From: Peribacillus kribbensis DSM 17871
Lineage (GTDB): Bacteria; Bacillota; Bacilli; Bacillales; DSM-1321
Assembly (NCBI RefSeq): GCF_000430765.1
Contig: NZ_AUMQ01000022.1
Location: forward strand, 62,001 to 126,000
DNA length: 64,000 nt
Reading direction: 5' to 3'
The notes below the pieces were generated by a model. The model did not search any database. It was not told the DNA's origin and worked only from the letters and a program-made list of their open reading frames with translations. The position numbers and the translations under genes are program-made. Below are positions 8,636 through 17,317 of this stretch, one piece after another. How positions within the stretch are numbered: position 1 is the stretch's first letter; every line of letters begins with the position of its first letter.

Positions 8636-9832
8636 ATGAAAGCACTTGGAATTGTGGTTGAATACAATCCTTTTCATAACGGCCATTCCTATCACATCCA
8701 GGAAAGCATTAAAGAGACAGGAGCCGATCTTGTCATTGCAGTTATGAGCGGGAGCTTTCTTCAGCGGGGCGAACCCGCCATTGTAAGCAAATGGTCGAGG
8801 GCCGCCATGGCTCTCCGCTCGGGAGCAGATATCGTCTTTGAACTGCCATACGACTTTTCTGTCCAGCAGGCAGATCGATTCGCAGCCGGTGCAGTATCTA
8901 TCCTTGAGGCCGCAAATTGTGAAACGGTCTGTTTCGGCAGTGAAGAAGGGACGATAGAGCCTTTTCTCGATGCAGCCCACTTCATGGACATCCACAGGGA
9001 AGAATTCAACAGCCTGTTCAAGGAATACAGCAAAGAAGGCTTAAGCTACCCAAGAGCCAGGGGCCAGGCTTTTCATAAACTTTCTGAAGGCAGGGAGATG
9101 CTCGACTTAAGCAGACCCAATAACATTCTAGGTCTTCAATATGTGCTGGCTGCCTTAAAGAACGGCTTCCATATCAAACCCTGCACCATTCAAAGGATTC
9201 AGGCAGATTACCATGACACCTCTCTCGGAAGCCATGCTATCGCAAGTGCCACAAGTATCAGAAAGGCATTGTTTGAAAACCAAGGCAGCCTGCATGCCAT
9301 ATTGAAGCAGATACCCGAAGCAGCCCTCGAAGAGCTTACATCTTATTTTAACCAATTTGGTGTTTTTCATCATTGGGAGCTTTATTGGAATCTTCTTAAG
9401 TACCGGATCCTCTCCTCCTCCCCGGATGAGCTCCGTGAAATACGCGAAATGGAAGAAGGTCTGGAGTACCGGTTTATGGAACATGCCCTTGAAGCACGCT
9501 CCTTCCACGACTTTATGGAACGCATGAAAACCAAAAGATATACCTGGACAAGGCTGCAGAGGGCTTCTGTTCATATCCTGACAAACACAAAAAAAAGCCA
9601 TTGGCCCAGTACGCCTGAATACATAAGGCTTTTGGGCGCCACCGAAAAAGGAAGGGAATACTTGAATCAGAATAAAAAGAAGTTTGGACTGCCCTTGATT
9701 TCCAAAACCTCTTCCTTTAAGGAGGGGCTGCAAAAGGATATCCAGGTGTCCGTCATTTATTCACTGCCGCTTAATCATGCTGCACAGCATGCTTTTATGA
9801 ACAGAGAATACCGACAGCCAGTATTAGTTTAG
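8636..9832 (+). CDS. tmcAL: tRNA(Met) cytidine acetate ligase TmcAL (YlbM)
   Basis: A 398-residue nucleotidyltransferase-superfamily enzyme that activates acetate with ATP and acetylates C34 of elongator tRNA-Met, supporting accurate AUG decoding. The HxGH adenylylation motif is at residues 14-17 (HNGH), followed by SGSFLQRGEPAIVSKW. The ISSTxxR-like motif ASATSIR lies near 204-210. It is preceded by AGAGGTGG. The gene stands alone on the plus strand between the divergent ylbN-rpmF and convergent ylbL. Length and motifs match the B. subtilis enzyme. Confidence 0.95.
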   Translation: MKALGIVVEYNPFHNGHSYHIQESIKETGADLVIAVMSGSFLQRGEPAIVSKWSRAAMALRSGADIVFELPYDFSVQQADRFAAGAVSILEAANCETVCFGSEEGTIEPFLDAAHFMDIHREEFNSLFKEYSKEGLSYPRARGQAFHKLSEGREMLDLSRPNNILGLQYVLAALKNGFHIKPCTIQRIQADYHDTSLGSHAIASATSIRKALFENQGSLHAILKQIPEAALEELTSYFNQFGVFHHWELYWNLLKYRILSSSPDELREIREMEEGLEYRFMEHALEARSFHDFMERMKTKRYTWTRLQRASVHILTNTKKSHWPSTPEYIRLLGATEKGREYLNQNKKKFGLPLISKTSSFKEGLQKDIQVSVIYSLPLNHAAQHAFMNREYRQPVLV

Positions 9833-9851
9833 ATCTTTTTAGAAAGCAAAA

Positions 9852-9891
9852 AAGAGACTGTCAAAAGGACAATTACCTTTTCCAGTCTCTT
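9852..9891. terminator. Bidirectional terminator between tmcAL and ylbL
   Basis: AGAGACTG / CAGTCTCT arms with an inner AAAAGG / CCTTTT stem. A- and T-rich runs flank both sides, serving two convergent genes. Confidence 0.8.
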
Positions 9892-9899
9892 CTTTCAGC

Positions 9900-10919
9900 T
9901 CATTTTCCCTTTAGATGTTCCAGATACTTAACCGCATCCGAAAATGAGTCCACAGGAACAATCTTCATAGAAGTTTTGATATCCTTTGCCGCTTTTAGCG
10001 CCTCCCGGTAGTTGGAGCCCTTAATGCCCTTTTCGTTGGGAGCAAAAAAGATTTCGGCTCCCGTTTTATCCGCAGCGACAATCTTTTGCTGTATACCCCC
10101 GATCGGCCCTACTGTACCATCCGGGAAAATTTCGCCTGTTCCGGCAATCTTGTATCCTTTGGTCATATCCGTCTTGTTCAGCTGATCATAGATTTCGAGG
10201 GAGAACATAAGCCCTGCTGACGGGCCGCCGATCTTTTCTGAATCAATCGATACCTTCGGCTCCGTTTTCACATCCCTGTCATCAATCAGCGTAATTCCTA
10301 TGCCTGCCCTGCCCTTCTCACCAGGAAGTTCTGCAAGCTTCACTTTTTTCGTATAATGGCTGCTTCCTCGTTCGAAGGTGATTTCAACCTGGTCGCCGGC
10401 TTTTTTCCCGCTCAGATAATGAATGAAATCCTTGGAGGATTGGAAGGCAGTTCCGTCGAGTTTTACAATCCTGTCTCCGGATTGCAATATATCGGCCGCA
10501 GGCATCTTTTCCTCGACATGCATCACATAAATGCCTTTAAAAATGCTTTTGAAAGGTTTCCCGGCATTTTTATAGGCGACTTCCATGGCACTTTCCTTAG
10601 AGCCTTCCATCATATTCAGCTGTCTGAAATTATATTCTTGGTCCGTTTCATTATCGCTCAGAATCTCTTTGGCAGGGTATAACTCCTGGTACTTACTTGC
10701 TTTAGCTATTAGATAGGAATAAATATTGGCTTTTCCCATCCTGACGGTCGTCAGCATAAATTCACCTTTAGAATGATATCCGCCATCCACTTTTACGACA
10801 GGATCCAATTCCTCTGCCATGCCCGGCTTGGTTACATAGTAGGGCAGGGTTATAAAAGTGGAAGCAAGTATTAAGATTAGTACGAAAATGAACGAGCTTA
10901 ACTTCGCTTTACGGCTCAT
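9900..10919 (-). CDS. ylbL: YlbL/SepM-type membrane PDZ-Lon serine protease
   Basis: A 339-residue membrane-anchored protease. One N-terminal transmembrane helix (about 8-28) is followed by an extracytoplasmic PDZ domain (about 120-200) and a Lon-type S16 protease domain. The catalytic dyad is visible: S234 in GGPSAG and K279 in QQKIVAA. In B. subtilis YlbL, with CtpA, degrades the division inhibitor YneA after DNA damage; streptococcal SepM processes a competence peptide. It overlaps ylbK by 11 bp, so the two are coupled. Confidence 0.93.
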   Translation of the reverse strand: MSRKAKLSSFIFVLILILASTFITLPYYVTKPGMAEELDPVVKVDGGYHSKGEFMLTTVRMGKANIYSYLIAKASKYQELYPAKEILSDNETDQEYNFRQLNMMEGSKESAMEVAYKNAGKPFKSIFKGIYVMHVEEKMPAADILQSGDRIVKLDGTAFQSSKDFIHYLSGKKAGDQVEITFERGSSHYTKKVKLAELPGEKGRAGIGITLIDDRDVKTEPKVSIDSEKIGGPSAGLMFSLEIYDQLNKTDMTKGYKIAGTGEIFPDGTVGPIGGIQQKIVAADKTGAEIFFAPNEKGIKGSNYREALKAAKDIKTSMKIVPVDSFSDAVKYLEHLKGK

Positions 10920-11706
10920 TCTTATTTAGTTCCCTCCATTTTTCGATCTCTTCACAAATTTTGTCCAGATTATTTCTGGCCTCTTCTTCTCCAATACTAA
11001 TCATTTCTTCTATATTTGTAAATGCTTGCGAACTGAATGCCTCTACCCTTGGCCGGATCATCACGTTCGATTCAAACTCCCTATTCTTCACGATCTCCAG
11101 CTGAAGGATATCAAGACTTTGCAGGATGACATCATAAATAGACTGAATTTCAATATCCTGCTTAAAGTGGGCGACCTCCACTCCAATCACGATGTCCGCC
11201 CCCATGTCCCGGGCAACAGAAACCGGGACACGATCCACTACACCTCCATCAACCAGCATTCTCCCATCAATCACCTCAGGCACAAAGATACCAGGTATTG
11301 AGATGCTCGCACGGACAGCTTCAGCAATCGGACCAGAAGTGAAAAGTACTTTTTCTCCGGTTTTAATATCTGCTGCTACAACGGAAACGGGGATCGACAA
11401 TTCCTCCAGCTGTTTTCCATATGTAAAAATCCTGATAAAATCCTTGATTTTCTTTCCCGAAATCAGCCCCATCTTCGGAACAGTAAAATCCAGAAAATAT
11501 TTTCTCTTAAATGCCTTTGATAACTTATACAGCCACTCAAGATCCTGCCCCGCTGCGTAAAAGCACCCCACAAGCGCGCCCATGCTGCTTCCCGCAATCA
11601 TATGCACCGGTATCTTCTCTTCGCTCAGTACCTTCAAAACTCCGAGATGGGCAAACCCCCTTGCACCTCCAGAGCCCAAGGCGAGCCCGATCTTAGGTTC
11701 TCTCAT
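10909..11706 (-). CDS. ylbK: Patatin-like phospholipase family protein YlbK
   Basis: A 265-residue patatin-fold lipid acyl hydrolase. The oxyanion loop GSGGARG is at residues 11-17. The nucleophile elbow GSSMG places the catalytic serine at S41, and DGG gives the dyad aspartate D153. It is related to bacterial RssA-like proteins. No signal peptide is visible, so a cytosolic or membrane-peripheral location is likely. The start is the ATG after AAGGGGCGGCGG; an upstream in-frame start adds 11 unsupported residues. It is paired with ylbL as in B. subtilis. Its physiological lipid substrate is unknown. Confidence 0.9.
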   Translation of the reverse strand: MREPKIGLALGSGGARGFAHLGVLKVLSEEKIPVHMIAGSSMGALVGCFYAAGQDLEWLYKLSKAFKRKYFLDFTVPKMGLISGKKIKDFIRIFTYGKQLEELSIPVSVVAADIKTGEKVLFTSGPIAEAVRASISIPGIFVPEVIDGRMLVDGGVVDRVPVSVARDMGADIVIGVEVAHFKQDIEIQSIYDVILQSLDILQLEIVKNREFESNVMIRPRVEAFSSQAFTNIEEMISIGEEEARNNLDKICEEIEKWRELNKNEP

Positions 11707-11892
11707 ACCGCCGCCCCTTTCATTTATATTCTGCCTCAAACAACTGGTCTAATTTTCCCTCTTTCCGTATATGGTGTAAATAAGGACAAGAAGAGCTTCA
11801 AAGCTTCGCTTAGAAAAAAGTTCATATAAAAGTATATGTTTATTCTTCAATTCGTGCTTACAGAGTATGAGTTCTTTATGGAGGGACAAGTA

Positions 11893-13116
11893 TTGATTAA
11901 ATCCAGGCTTAAAACTGTTATATTGTCTTCCCTGGCTGTCTTTCTAGCCGCTTCCCTAATCAAATTTCCCCAGCAGGCCTTTGACGCCTCCATCAGGGGG
12001 CTAAATATGTGGTGGGAAATTGTCTTCCCTTCCCTCCTGCCTTTCTTTATCGTTTCAGAAATGTTGATTGGTTTTGGTGTTGTCCGTTTTTTAGGGGTGT
12101 TGTTGGAGCCCTTCATGAGGCCCTTATTCCGTGTTCCTGGAGTCGGGGGATTTGTATGGGCCATGGGAATGGCTTCCGGCTTTCCTGTGGGGGCAAAACT
12201 CACCGCGAGGCTGCGGCAGGAAAAGCAGCTTTCCCGCATAGAAGCTGAAAGGCTGGTATCGTTTACGAACTGCTCCAATCCCTTGTTTATTTTCGGCGCT
12301 GTCTCAATCGGTTTCTTTTATAATACGAGCTTAGGCATCATCTTGGCTTTGTCCCATTATTTAGGGAATTTCACCGTAGGACTTATTATGAGGTTTTATG
12401 GAAAAGAATCCAAGGGGAATACAAAGGAAAAGAAAAAGAAAGTTTCAATCAGGGCAGCCCTTGCAGCTCTTCACCGAACAAGAATTAAAGATAACAGGCC
12501 GATTGGAAAGATGCTCGGTGATGCAGTCCTTTCCTCCATTAATACTCTCCTGATGATCGGGGGTTTTATCATTTTATTTTCCGTCGTCAATAAACTCCTT
12601 TTTGAGATGGGGATTACAGGATTTCTGGCACTATTCGTTAAAGATGTCCTCCGCCTGCTCCATCTATCCGAGGGACTCAGTATTCCCTTTATTGCAGGCA
12701 TTTTTGAAATAACGCTGGGGGCGCAGATGACAAGCCAGGTTCAGGATGCCGCTCTTATGCAGCAAGCTGTCATCACAAGCTTTATTCTGGCTTTCAGCGG
12801 CTTCAGTGTCCAGGCACAGGTAGCAAGTATTCTTGCAGAGACCGATATTCGATTTCTTCCCTTCTTCCTTGCACGGATTATGCAGGGGATCTTCGCCGGC
12901 ATATACACACTGCTGCTATGGAAGCCGCTTTATCCCGAAGTATTCGAAGGGCGGCCAAGCAGTTCCCTTCCTGGCGGAGACGGACATTTCTCCATACTTT
13001 CGGCCTTTATTTCCGGCCTGCCCAAGCTGGGGCCTTTGATTACACTGGGGTCACTCATTATTTATATTCTGATTGCTTTTCGAAGCATAAATCGAGATCC
13101 AAAGAAACTCCTGTAA
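11893..13116 (+). CDS. ylbJ: Sporulation integral membrane protein YlbJ (SpoVV)
   Basis: A polytopic membrane protein with two nucleoside-recognition (gate) domains. In B. subtilis YlbJ/SpoVV is made in the mother cell under sigma-E and moves dipicolinic acid across the outer forespore membrane. Conserved stretches include FPSLLPFFIVSE, GMASGFPVGAKL and SFTNCSNPLFIFGAVSIGFF. I place the start at TTG, 7 nt from GGAGGG. An in-frame ATG five codons upstream lies on that ribosome site. CATATAAA, about 60 bp upstream, is a weak candidate sigma-E -10. It is convergent with coaD. Confidence 0.92.
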   Translation: MIKSRLKTVILSSLAVFLAASLIKFPQQAFDASIRGLNMWWEIVFPSLLPFFIVSEMLIGFGVVRFLGVLLEPFMRPLFRVPGVGGFVWAMGMASGFPVGAKLTARLRQEKQLSRIEAERLVSFTNCSNPLFIFGAVSIGFFYNTSLGIILALSHYLGNFTVGLIMRFYGKESKGNTKEKKKKVSIRAALAALHRTRIKDNRPIGKMLGDAVLSSINTLLMIGGFIILFSVVNKLLFEMGITGFLALFVKDVLRLLHLSEGLSIPFIAGIFEITLGAQMTSQVQDAALMQQAVITSFILAFSGFSVQAQVASILAETDIRFLPFFLARIMQGIFAGIYTLLLWKPLYPEVFEGRPSSSLPGGDGHFSILSAFISGLPKLGPLITLGSLIIYILIAFRSINRDPKKLL

Positions 13117-13120
13117 AAAA

Positions 13121-13198
13121 ACAGGCTGTCTCACAGATAAACTGATCTGCTGTCTTCACTATGAAGAGAGCGGTGTTTAATCTCATGAGACAGCCTGT
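13121..13198. terminator. Bidirectional hairpin between ylbJ and coaD
   Basis: Thirteen-base arms ACAGGCTGTCTCA / TGAGACAGCCTGT surround a 52-nt loop. A-runs and T-runs lie outside on both flanks. It begins five bases after the ylbJ stop and ends just before the coaD stop, so it can end both transcripts. The loop is unusually long for a simple terminator. Confidence 0.75.
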
Positions 13199-13202
13199 GG
13201 TT

Positions 13203-13727
<525 letters not shown>

Positions 13728-13757
13728 TTACAAACTAACATTTCAACGCTTCAAAAG

Positions 13758-14309
13758 CTATTTATGTCTGAAAATGGTCACCGCGGTAATTCCATAGACC
13801 TCCTGCCTCCAGATCTCCAGTTCCTCGAATTCTTTATCCAGAGTATATTCAGAGGCATATTCACAAACGATTGCTCCATTTTCAGCCAGGAGCCGGTTTT
13901 CGATAATACTCTCAAGCAAGTTTTCAAGGACATGCTTTTTATAAGGAGGATCCAAAAGGATAAGATCAAATGAAAGTTCTCTTTTTATAATAGCTTTCAA
14001 AGCCCGCTCGGATTCATTTCGATAGACCTCTGCCTGCCCTGCAAAACCGCATGCTTCAAGATTGGCTTTAATGGTCTGTATAGCCTTCTGGTCCCGGTCG
14101 ACAAAAATCCCCTGCTCCATCCCCCTGCTCAGCGCCTCAATTCCAAGGCCGCCGCTGCCGGCAAACAGATCCAGGACCCTGCCTCCCTCAAAATAAGGGC
14201 CAATGATATTAAAAATAGACTCCTTCACCTTATCCGTCGTCGGACGAGTCTGATTACCAGGAACCGCCTTCAAAGGCCTTCCCTTACAACTGCCTGATAC
14301 AACCCTCAT
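13758..14309 (-). CDS. rsmD: 16S rRNA (guanine966-N2)-methyltransferase RsmD
   Basis: A 183-residue SAM-dependent methyltransferase (YlbH) acting on assembled 30S subunits. The SAM motif LDLFAGSGGLGIE is at 46-58, and the catalytic DPPY is at 120-123. The N-terminus MRVVSGSCKGRPL is typical of the family. In B. subtilis ylbG lies directly next to this gene. Here 12 kb of other genes separates them, which makes this the left edge of an insertion or rearrangement. Confidence 0.95.
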   Translation of the reverse strand: MRVVSGSCKGRPLKAVPGNQTRPTTDKVKESIFNIIGPYFEGGRVLDLFAGSGGLGIEALSRGMEQGIFVDRDQKAIQTIKANLEACGFAGQAEVYRNESERALKAIIKRELSFDLILLDPPYKKHVLENLLESIIENRLLAENGAIVCEYASEYTLDKEFEELEIWRQEVYGITAVTIFRHK

Positions 14310-14368
14310 GACCTCACCACAATCATCACTAAAATTTTTCTACCCTATCCTACCACATTCCGGGGATA
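14310..14368. other. Start of the rsmD-protease gap
   Basis: The 331 bp between rsmD and the first protease contain a minimal rsmD leader, two repeat pieces listed separately, a short A/T-rich stretch (about 14396-14413), and the protease terminator. I see no gene in it. Confidence 0.6.
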
Positions 14369-14393
14369 ACGAAAAGCGGAGAACGGTGCCTTC
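14369..14393 (+). repeat. Repeat motif R-b, copy 1 (25 bp)
   Basis: Begins ACGAAAAGCGGAGAACGG and ends TGCCTTC. It is identical, base for base, to positions 21735-21759. In the other copy this motif closes a long structured element; here it stands before the opening motif, as if a preceding unit had been cut down to its last 25 bases. Confidence 0.9.
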
Positions 14394-14451
14394 CTAATTT
14401 AAATTAAATTTAACACCCATGAATCTCACCCTTGTTAAACAAAGGAGACTC

Positions 14452-14560
14452 ATTGGAAGGCAGAGACCCGAAAAGCATAAGACGATCCGGGTGTAGGAAG
14501 TGCTTTCCTTCCCATAGACGGATTGGCTTGAGACTCGAAGGCCCCTGCTTGAGTTCAGTA
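14452..14560 (+). repeat. Structured intergenic repeat, degenerate copy 1
   Basis: The first 33 bases (ATTGGAAGGCAGAGACCCG... to ...AAGACG) are identical to 21623-21655. After that it diverges. A short GGAAG / CTTCC hairpin replaces the long one of copy 2, and GGCTTGAGACTCGAAGG corresponds to GGCTTATGACTCGAGGG. It is in the same orientation as copy 2, 7171 bp away, with the protease and two-component genes between them. No coding potential is seen. Confidence 0.85.
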
Positions 14561-14602
14561 TTCACTCAACCTTACAAACTATTGTTTTAAACCATAAAAA
14601 AA

Positions 14603-14630
14603 GCAAGACAGCTAAATAATACTGCCTCGC
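14603..14630 (-). terminator. Terminator of the SLH protease gene
   Basis: Nine-base arms GCAAGACAG / CTGCCTCGC (two mismatches) with seven T following on the minus strand. It lies ten bases after the stop codon. Confidence 0.75.
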
Positions 14631-14640
14631 TCCACATCAA

Positions 14641-17115
14641 CTATTTCAGAAAAGCGCTAAAATATCTTGTCATAGCAATTGCAAAATCACCTCTTGTCAT
14701 TTTGCTATCAGGATTGAAGTTTGCTTTTACTACCGGTTTTAAATCATACGGACCCTGTGTTATAGAGAATGAAGCGTTAAGTATATTAAGATCTAAAGCC
14801 AGCTGTACGTACCCTTTTAACTCAGCAGGGATATTACCAGCATCTTCAATATTTATTCGTTCATCTTTATATTGAACGGTAACCTGCCCGGTAAAGTTCT
14901 CAGCATCCTTCTGTAAGCCTAAGCTTTGTACTAAAGAGTATGCGAGTTCTGCTCTTGTGACTCCGTCCTTAGGCGCAAATTTACCAGGGCCCTTAGCTAA
15001 AATTACTCCTTTTTGGATTTGCTGCTGGTCCCTGAATGCTGAGCCTTTTGCTACTGTTGCCTCTGCAAATGGCAGGTCCGCTGCTTCTACATCAGTGAAT
15101 GAATTCTGTCCCGCTGCTGGCAGTGATTGACGGATTTCCGCTCCCATCACTAGATACCTTGATAGTTCGGAACGGGTTAATAGGGAAGACGGCTTAAATG
15201 TTCCGCTTGTATAGCCGTCAAATAAGCGTTCACTCACACCCATTTTAATTGCTTCTGAAGCAGGATGGCCGACTATATCACTTAAACCGGTGAAGCCGGT
15301 AACCTTCGTAAAGGCTAAGGAACCCTTCACTGTTTCGGGTAGTCCAATTCCAATTGGATTTGCTTCATCTCCCCTGATTCCCCTAATTTCAGCTTTCCAT
15401 TGACCGGAAACCGGAGATAAAACGGAAACGGTGCGGTCTGTATATAGCGGGAATAATAGACTTACCCCTGAACTAAATTCTTTTCCATCTGGTGCAATAA
15501 GGACGAGGTTAATAGGGTTGCCGGTCTCCTCAAGCAATCCCTTGCCGTCCACTTTCGCAACAAGGCTAGATAATCCTGCTTCAACTGTGAATTCATATTG
15601 ATTGGTGGTTAGGGATGTAACTGGATTATAATCGACCGAAAATTCTTTGCGTTCAGTTGATGATTGAACGTTACTGTTAAAAGTTTGAGATGCATTGACC
15701 GTTTTTCCGTACTCTTTTCCGTTATATATCCGATCCACTGCCGCATAGGCATTTACATATCCTGATCCCACTTCCCAGGTTTCATAGCCTGGCATGTTTG
15801 TCGCGGTTTTTTGCAAGATATCCTTTATTTCTGATGGAGAAAGTAAAGGGTTTGCTTCAAGCATTAAAGCGACTATTCCAGCTACATGAGGTGTTGCCAT
15901 CGAAGTTCCGCTCATAGTCGTATAATATGGAAGGTAAGCAGGCGGAATGGTCTGTGCATCCTGTTCAGCGGCTAAGGTGGATACAGGTCCAATAACTCTT
16001 GTTGATACAATATCTACACCTGGAGCAGTTATCGTCGGTTCATCCTTCCATGTCCACTCCCGGCCATCCGCAGAGAAAGTCCCTCCCACTCCTTTTGTTC
16101 CCCGTGAAGAAAATTCAGCCAATTTTCCATTTTTCTCACCAGCCGCAACGGAGATTACCCAAGGCGCTTTTGCATAAGGGTTATGTGTGTTTTCTCCAGG
16201 CCCTTCGTTACCAGCAGCAAATAATACAGTGATCCCTCTATCAAATGCTTTTTTGCTTGCTATGTTAATCGGATCATTAGGGTCGAAAGCGCCGCTTGAT
16301 CCCCAAGAATTTGTAATCACTCGAATATCAAATTGAGTCTGATGTGTGATGGCATAATCGAAACCACCGATGCCATCCAGGACAAACAACGCGGCTCCTG
16401 AACCGTATCCAATTAAGTTTGCCCCTGGTGCTGCACCTTCGTATTTGCCGGAAGACATGGCTCCCGTGCCTCCAACAATTCCAGCAACGTGAGTCCCGTG
16501 TCCGGAATTTGTATCCGTATTCGGAACGTTTTCCTGGTATGTAACCGGAAGAAGCGATGGCTCAAGTGCATTAAGGTTTGTGGAACCCAGTACGTTTTGA
16601 ACCAGGTTTTTATGAAGTTCAATGTCCTTGTGAGTACCGTCGACTCCACTATCATTTATAACTACCCCTATGCCCTTACCTGTTACCGGATGGCCATTAT
16701 TGACTTTTTGAAATCCTTGATCGGTTCTTACTTTATCCACTCCGGTTACGTTGGTAGCTTCTTCGTTAAAATAGCTCAGCTTTTTATTAAGGTAGACAGA
16801 TTGCACTTCTCCGGATTCTGAGAGTTTTTCAATCTGTGATCTGGTGGCAATCACACCTGCAATCGGAAGTGATTTCATAGAAACCCCTGTTTTTATACCG
16901 AGGGTTTTTAGAAGACCAAGCTGAGATGCAGTCGGAGGGCCGTCCCCTTTGAAAGAAACGATAACCTGCAGAGAGGTTGCTGTTTCAAGAGCTCTTTCTA
17001 TTAACGGATCTACAATTCCTTTCGTTTCGTCAGCAGCGTATGCCTCCTGCTGCCTGGCTCCAAATTGTGGTAAAAATAATAACAGGGCTAAAAACACATA
17101 AATCCAGCGTTTCAT
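14641..17115 (-). CDS. Secreted S8 (subtilisin-family) protease with C-terminal SLH domains
   Basis: An 824-residue exported protease. A signal peptide (about 1-28, ending AYA) is followed by an I9-like propeptide (about 48-118) and the subtilisin catalytic domain with D155 (NDSGVDG), H206 (GHGTH), oxyanion N303 and S405 (GTSMA). A beta-rich domain covers about 480-630. S-layer homology repeats lie from about 638 to the end (for example FKPSSLLTRSELSRYLV and FAPKDGVTRAELAYSLV). SLH repeats bind pyruvylated wall polymer, so the enzyme is probably displayed on the cell surface. The next gene is a close paralogue without SLH. The substrate is unknown. Confidence 0.93.
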   Translation of the reverse strand: MKRWIYVFLALLLFLPQFGARQQEAYAADETKGIVDPLIERALETATSLQVIVSFKGDGPPTASQLGLLKTLGIKTGVSMKSLPIAGVIATRSQIEKLSESGEVQSVYLNKKLSYFNEEATNVTGVDKVRTDQGFQKVNNGHPVTGKGIGVVINDSGVDGTHKDIELHKNLVQNVLGSTNLNALEPSLLPVTYQENVPNTDTNSGHGTHVAGIVGGTGAMSSGKYEGAAPGANLIGYGSGAALFVLDGIGGFDYAITHQTQFDIRVITNSWGSSGAFDPNDPINIASKKAFDRGITVLFAAGNEGPGENTHNPYAKAPWVISVAAGEKNGKLAEFSSRGTKGVGGTFSADGREWTWKDEPTITAPGVDIVSTRVIGPVSTLAAEQDAQTIPPAYLPYYTTMSGTSMATPHVAGIVALMLEANPLLSPSEIKDILQKTATNMPGYETWEVGSGYVNAYAAVDRIYNGKEYGKTVNASQTFNSNVQSSTERKEFSVDYNPVTSLTTNQYEFTVEAGLSSLVAKVDGKGLLEETGNPINLVLIAPDGKEFSSGVSLLFPLYTDRTVSVLSPVSGQWKAEIRGIRGDEANPIGIGLPETVKGSLAFTKVTGFTGLSDIVGHPASEAIKMGVSERLFDGYTSGTFKPSSLLTRSELSRYLVMGAEIRQSLPAAGQNSFTDVEAADLPFAEATVAKGSAFRDQQQIQKGVILAKGPGKFAPKDGVTRAELAYSLVQSLGLQKDAENFTGQVTVQYKDERINIEDAGNIPAELKGYVQLALDLNILNASFSITQGPYDLKPVVKANFNPDSKMTRGDFAIAMTRYFSAFLK

Positions 17116-17273
17116 CTGCTCTCCTCCATTTTCGAAATATTGAAAATCTTAGTCTGATTATCCTTAAAATTTGGGAATCTTTCTATTCCGCAAAGGTTCT
17201 ATTTTGAATCTCCGGATGGAGTATTCAGATATAATACAAAGGATATAGGGAATATAGTACCTATGTAACTGCA

Positions 17274-17307
17274 AGCAGGGCTGACTCGAGTGTGAGTCAG
17301 CCCTGCT
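17274..17307 (-). terminator. Perfect 14-bp hairpin after the second protease
   Basis: AGCAGGGCTGACTC / GAGTCAGCCCTGCT with a 6-nt loop. It lies ten bases past the stop of the upstream-transcribed protease gene. No T-run follows on either strand, so it may stabilise the 3' end or act Rho-independently only poorly. Its inner arm GGCTGACTC resembles the arms seen at 5988, 13121 and 27405. Confidence 0.65.
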
Positions 17308-17317
17308 GATCAAAAGA

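Noticed and set aside
9155-9733. 192-codon minus-strand frame opposite tmcAL
   Set aside because: Shadow of a clear enzyme gene, with no family resemblance.
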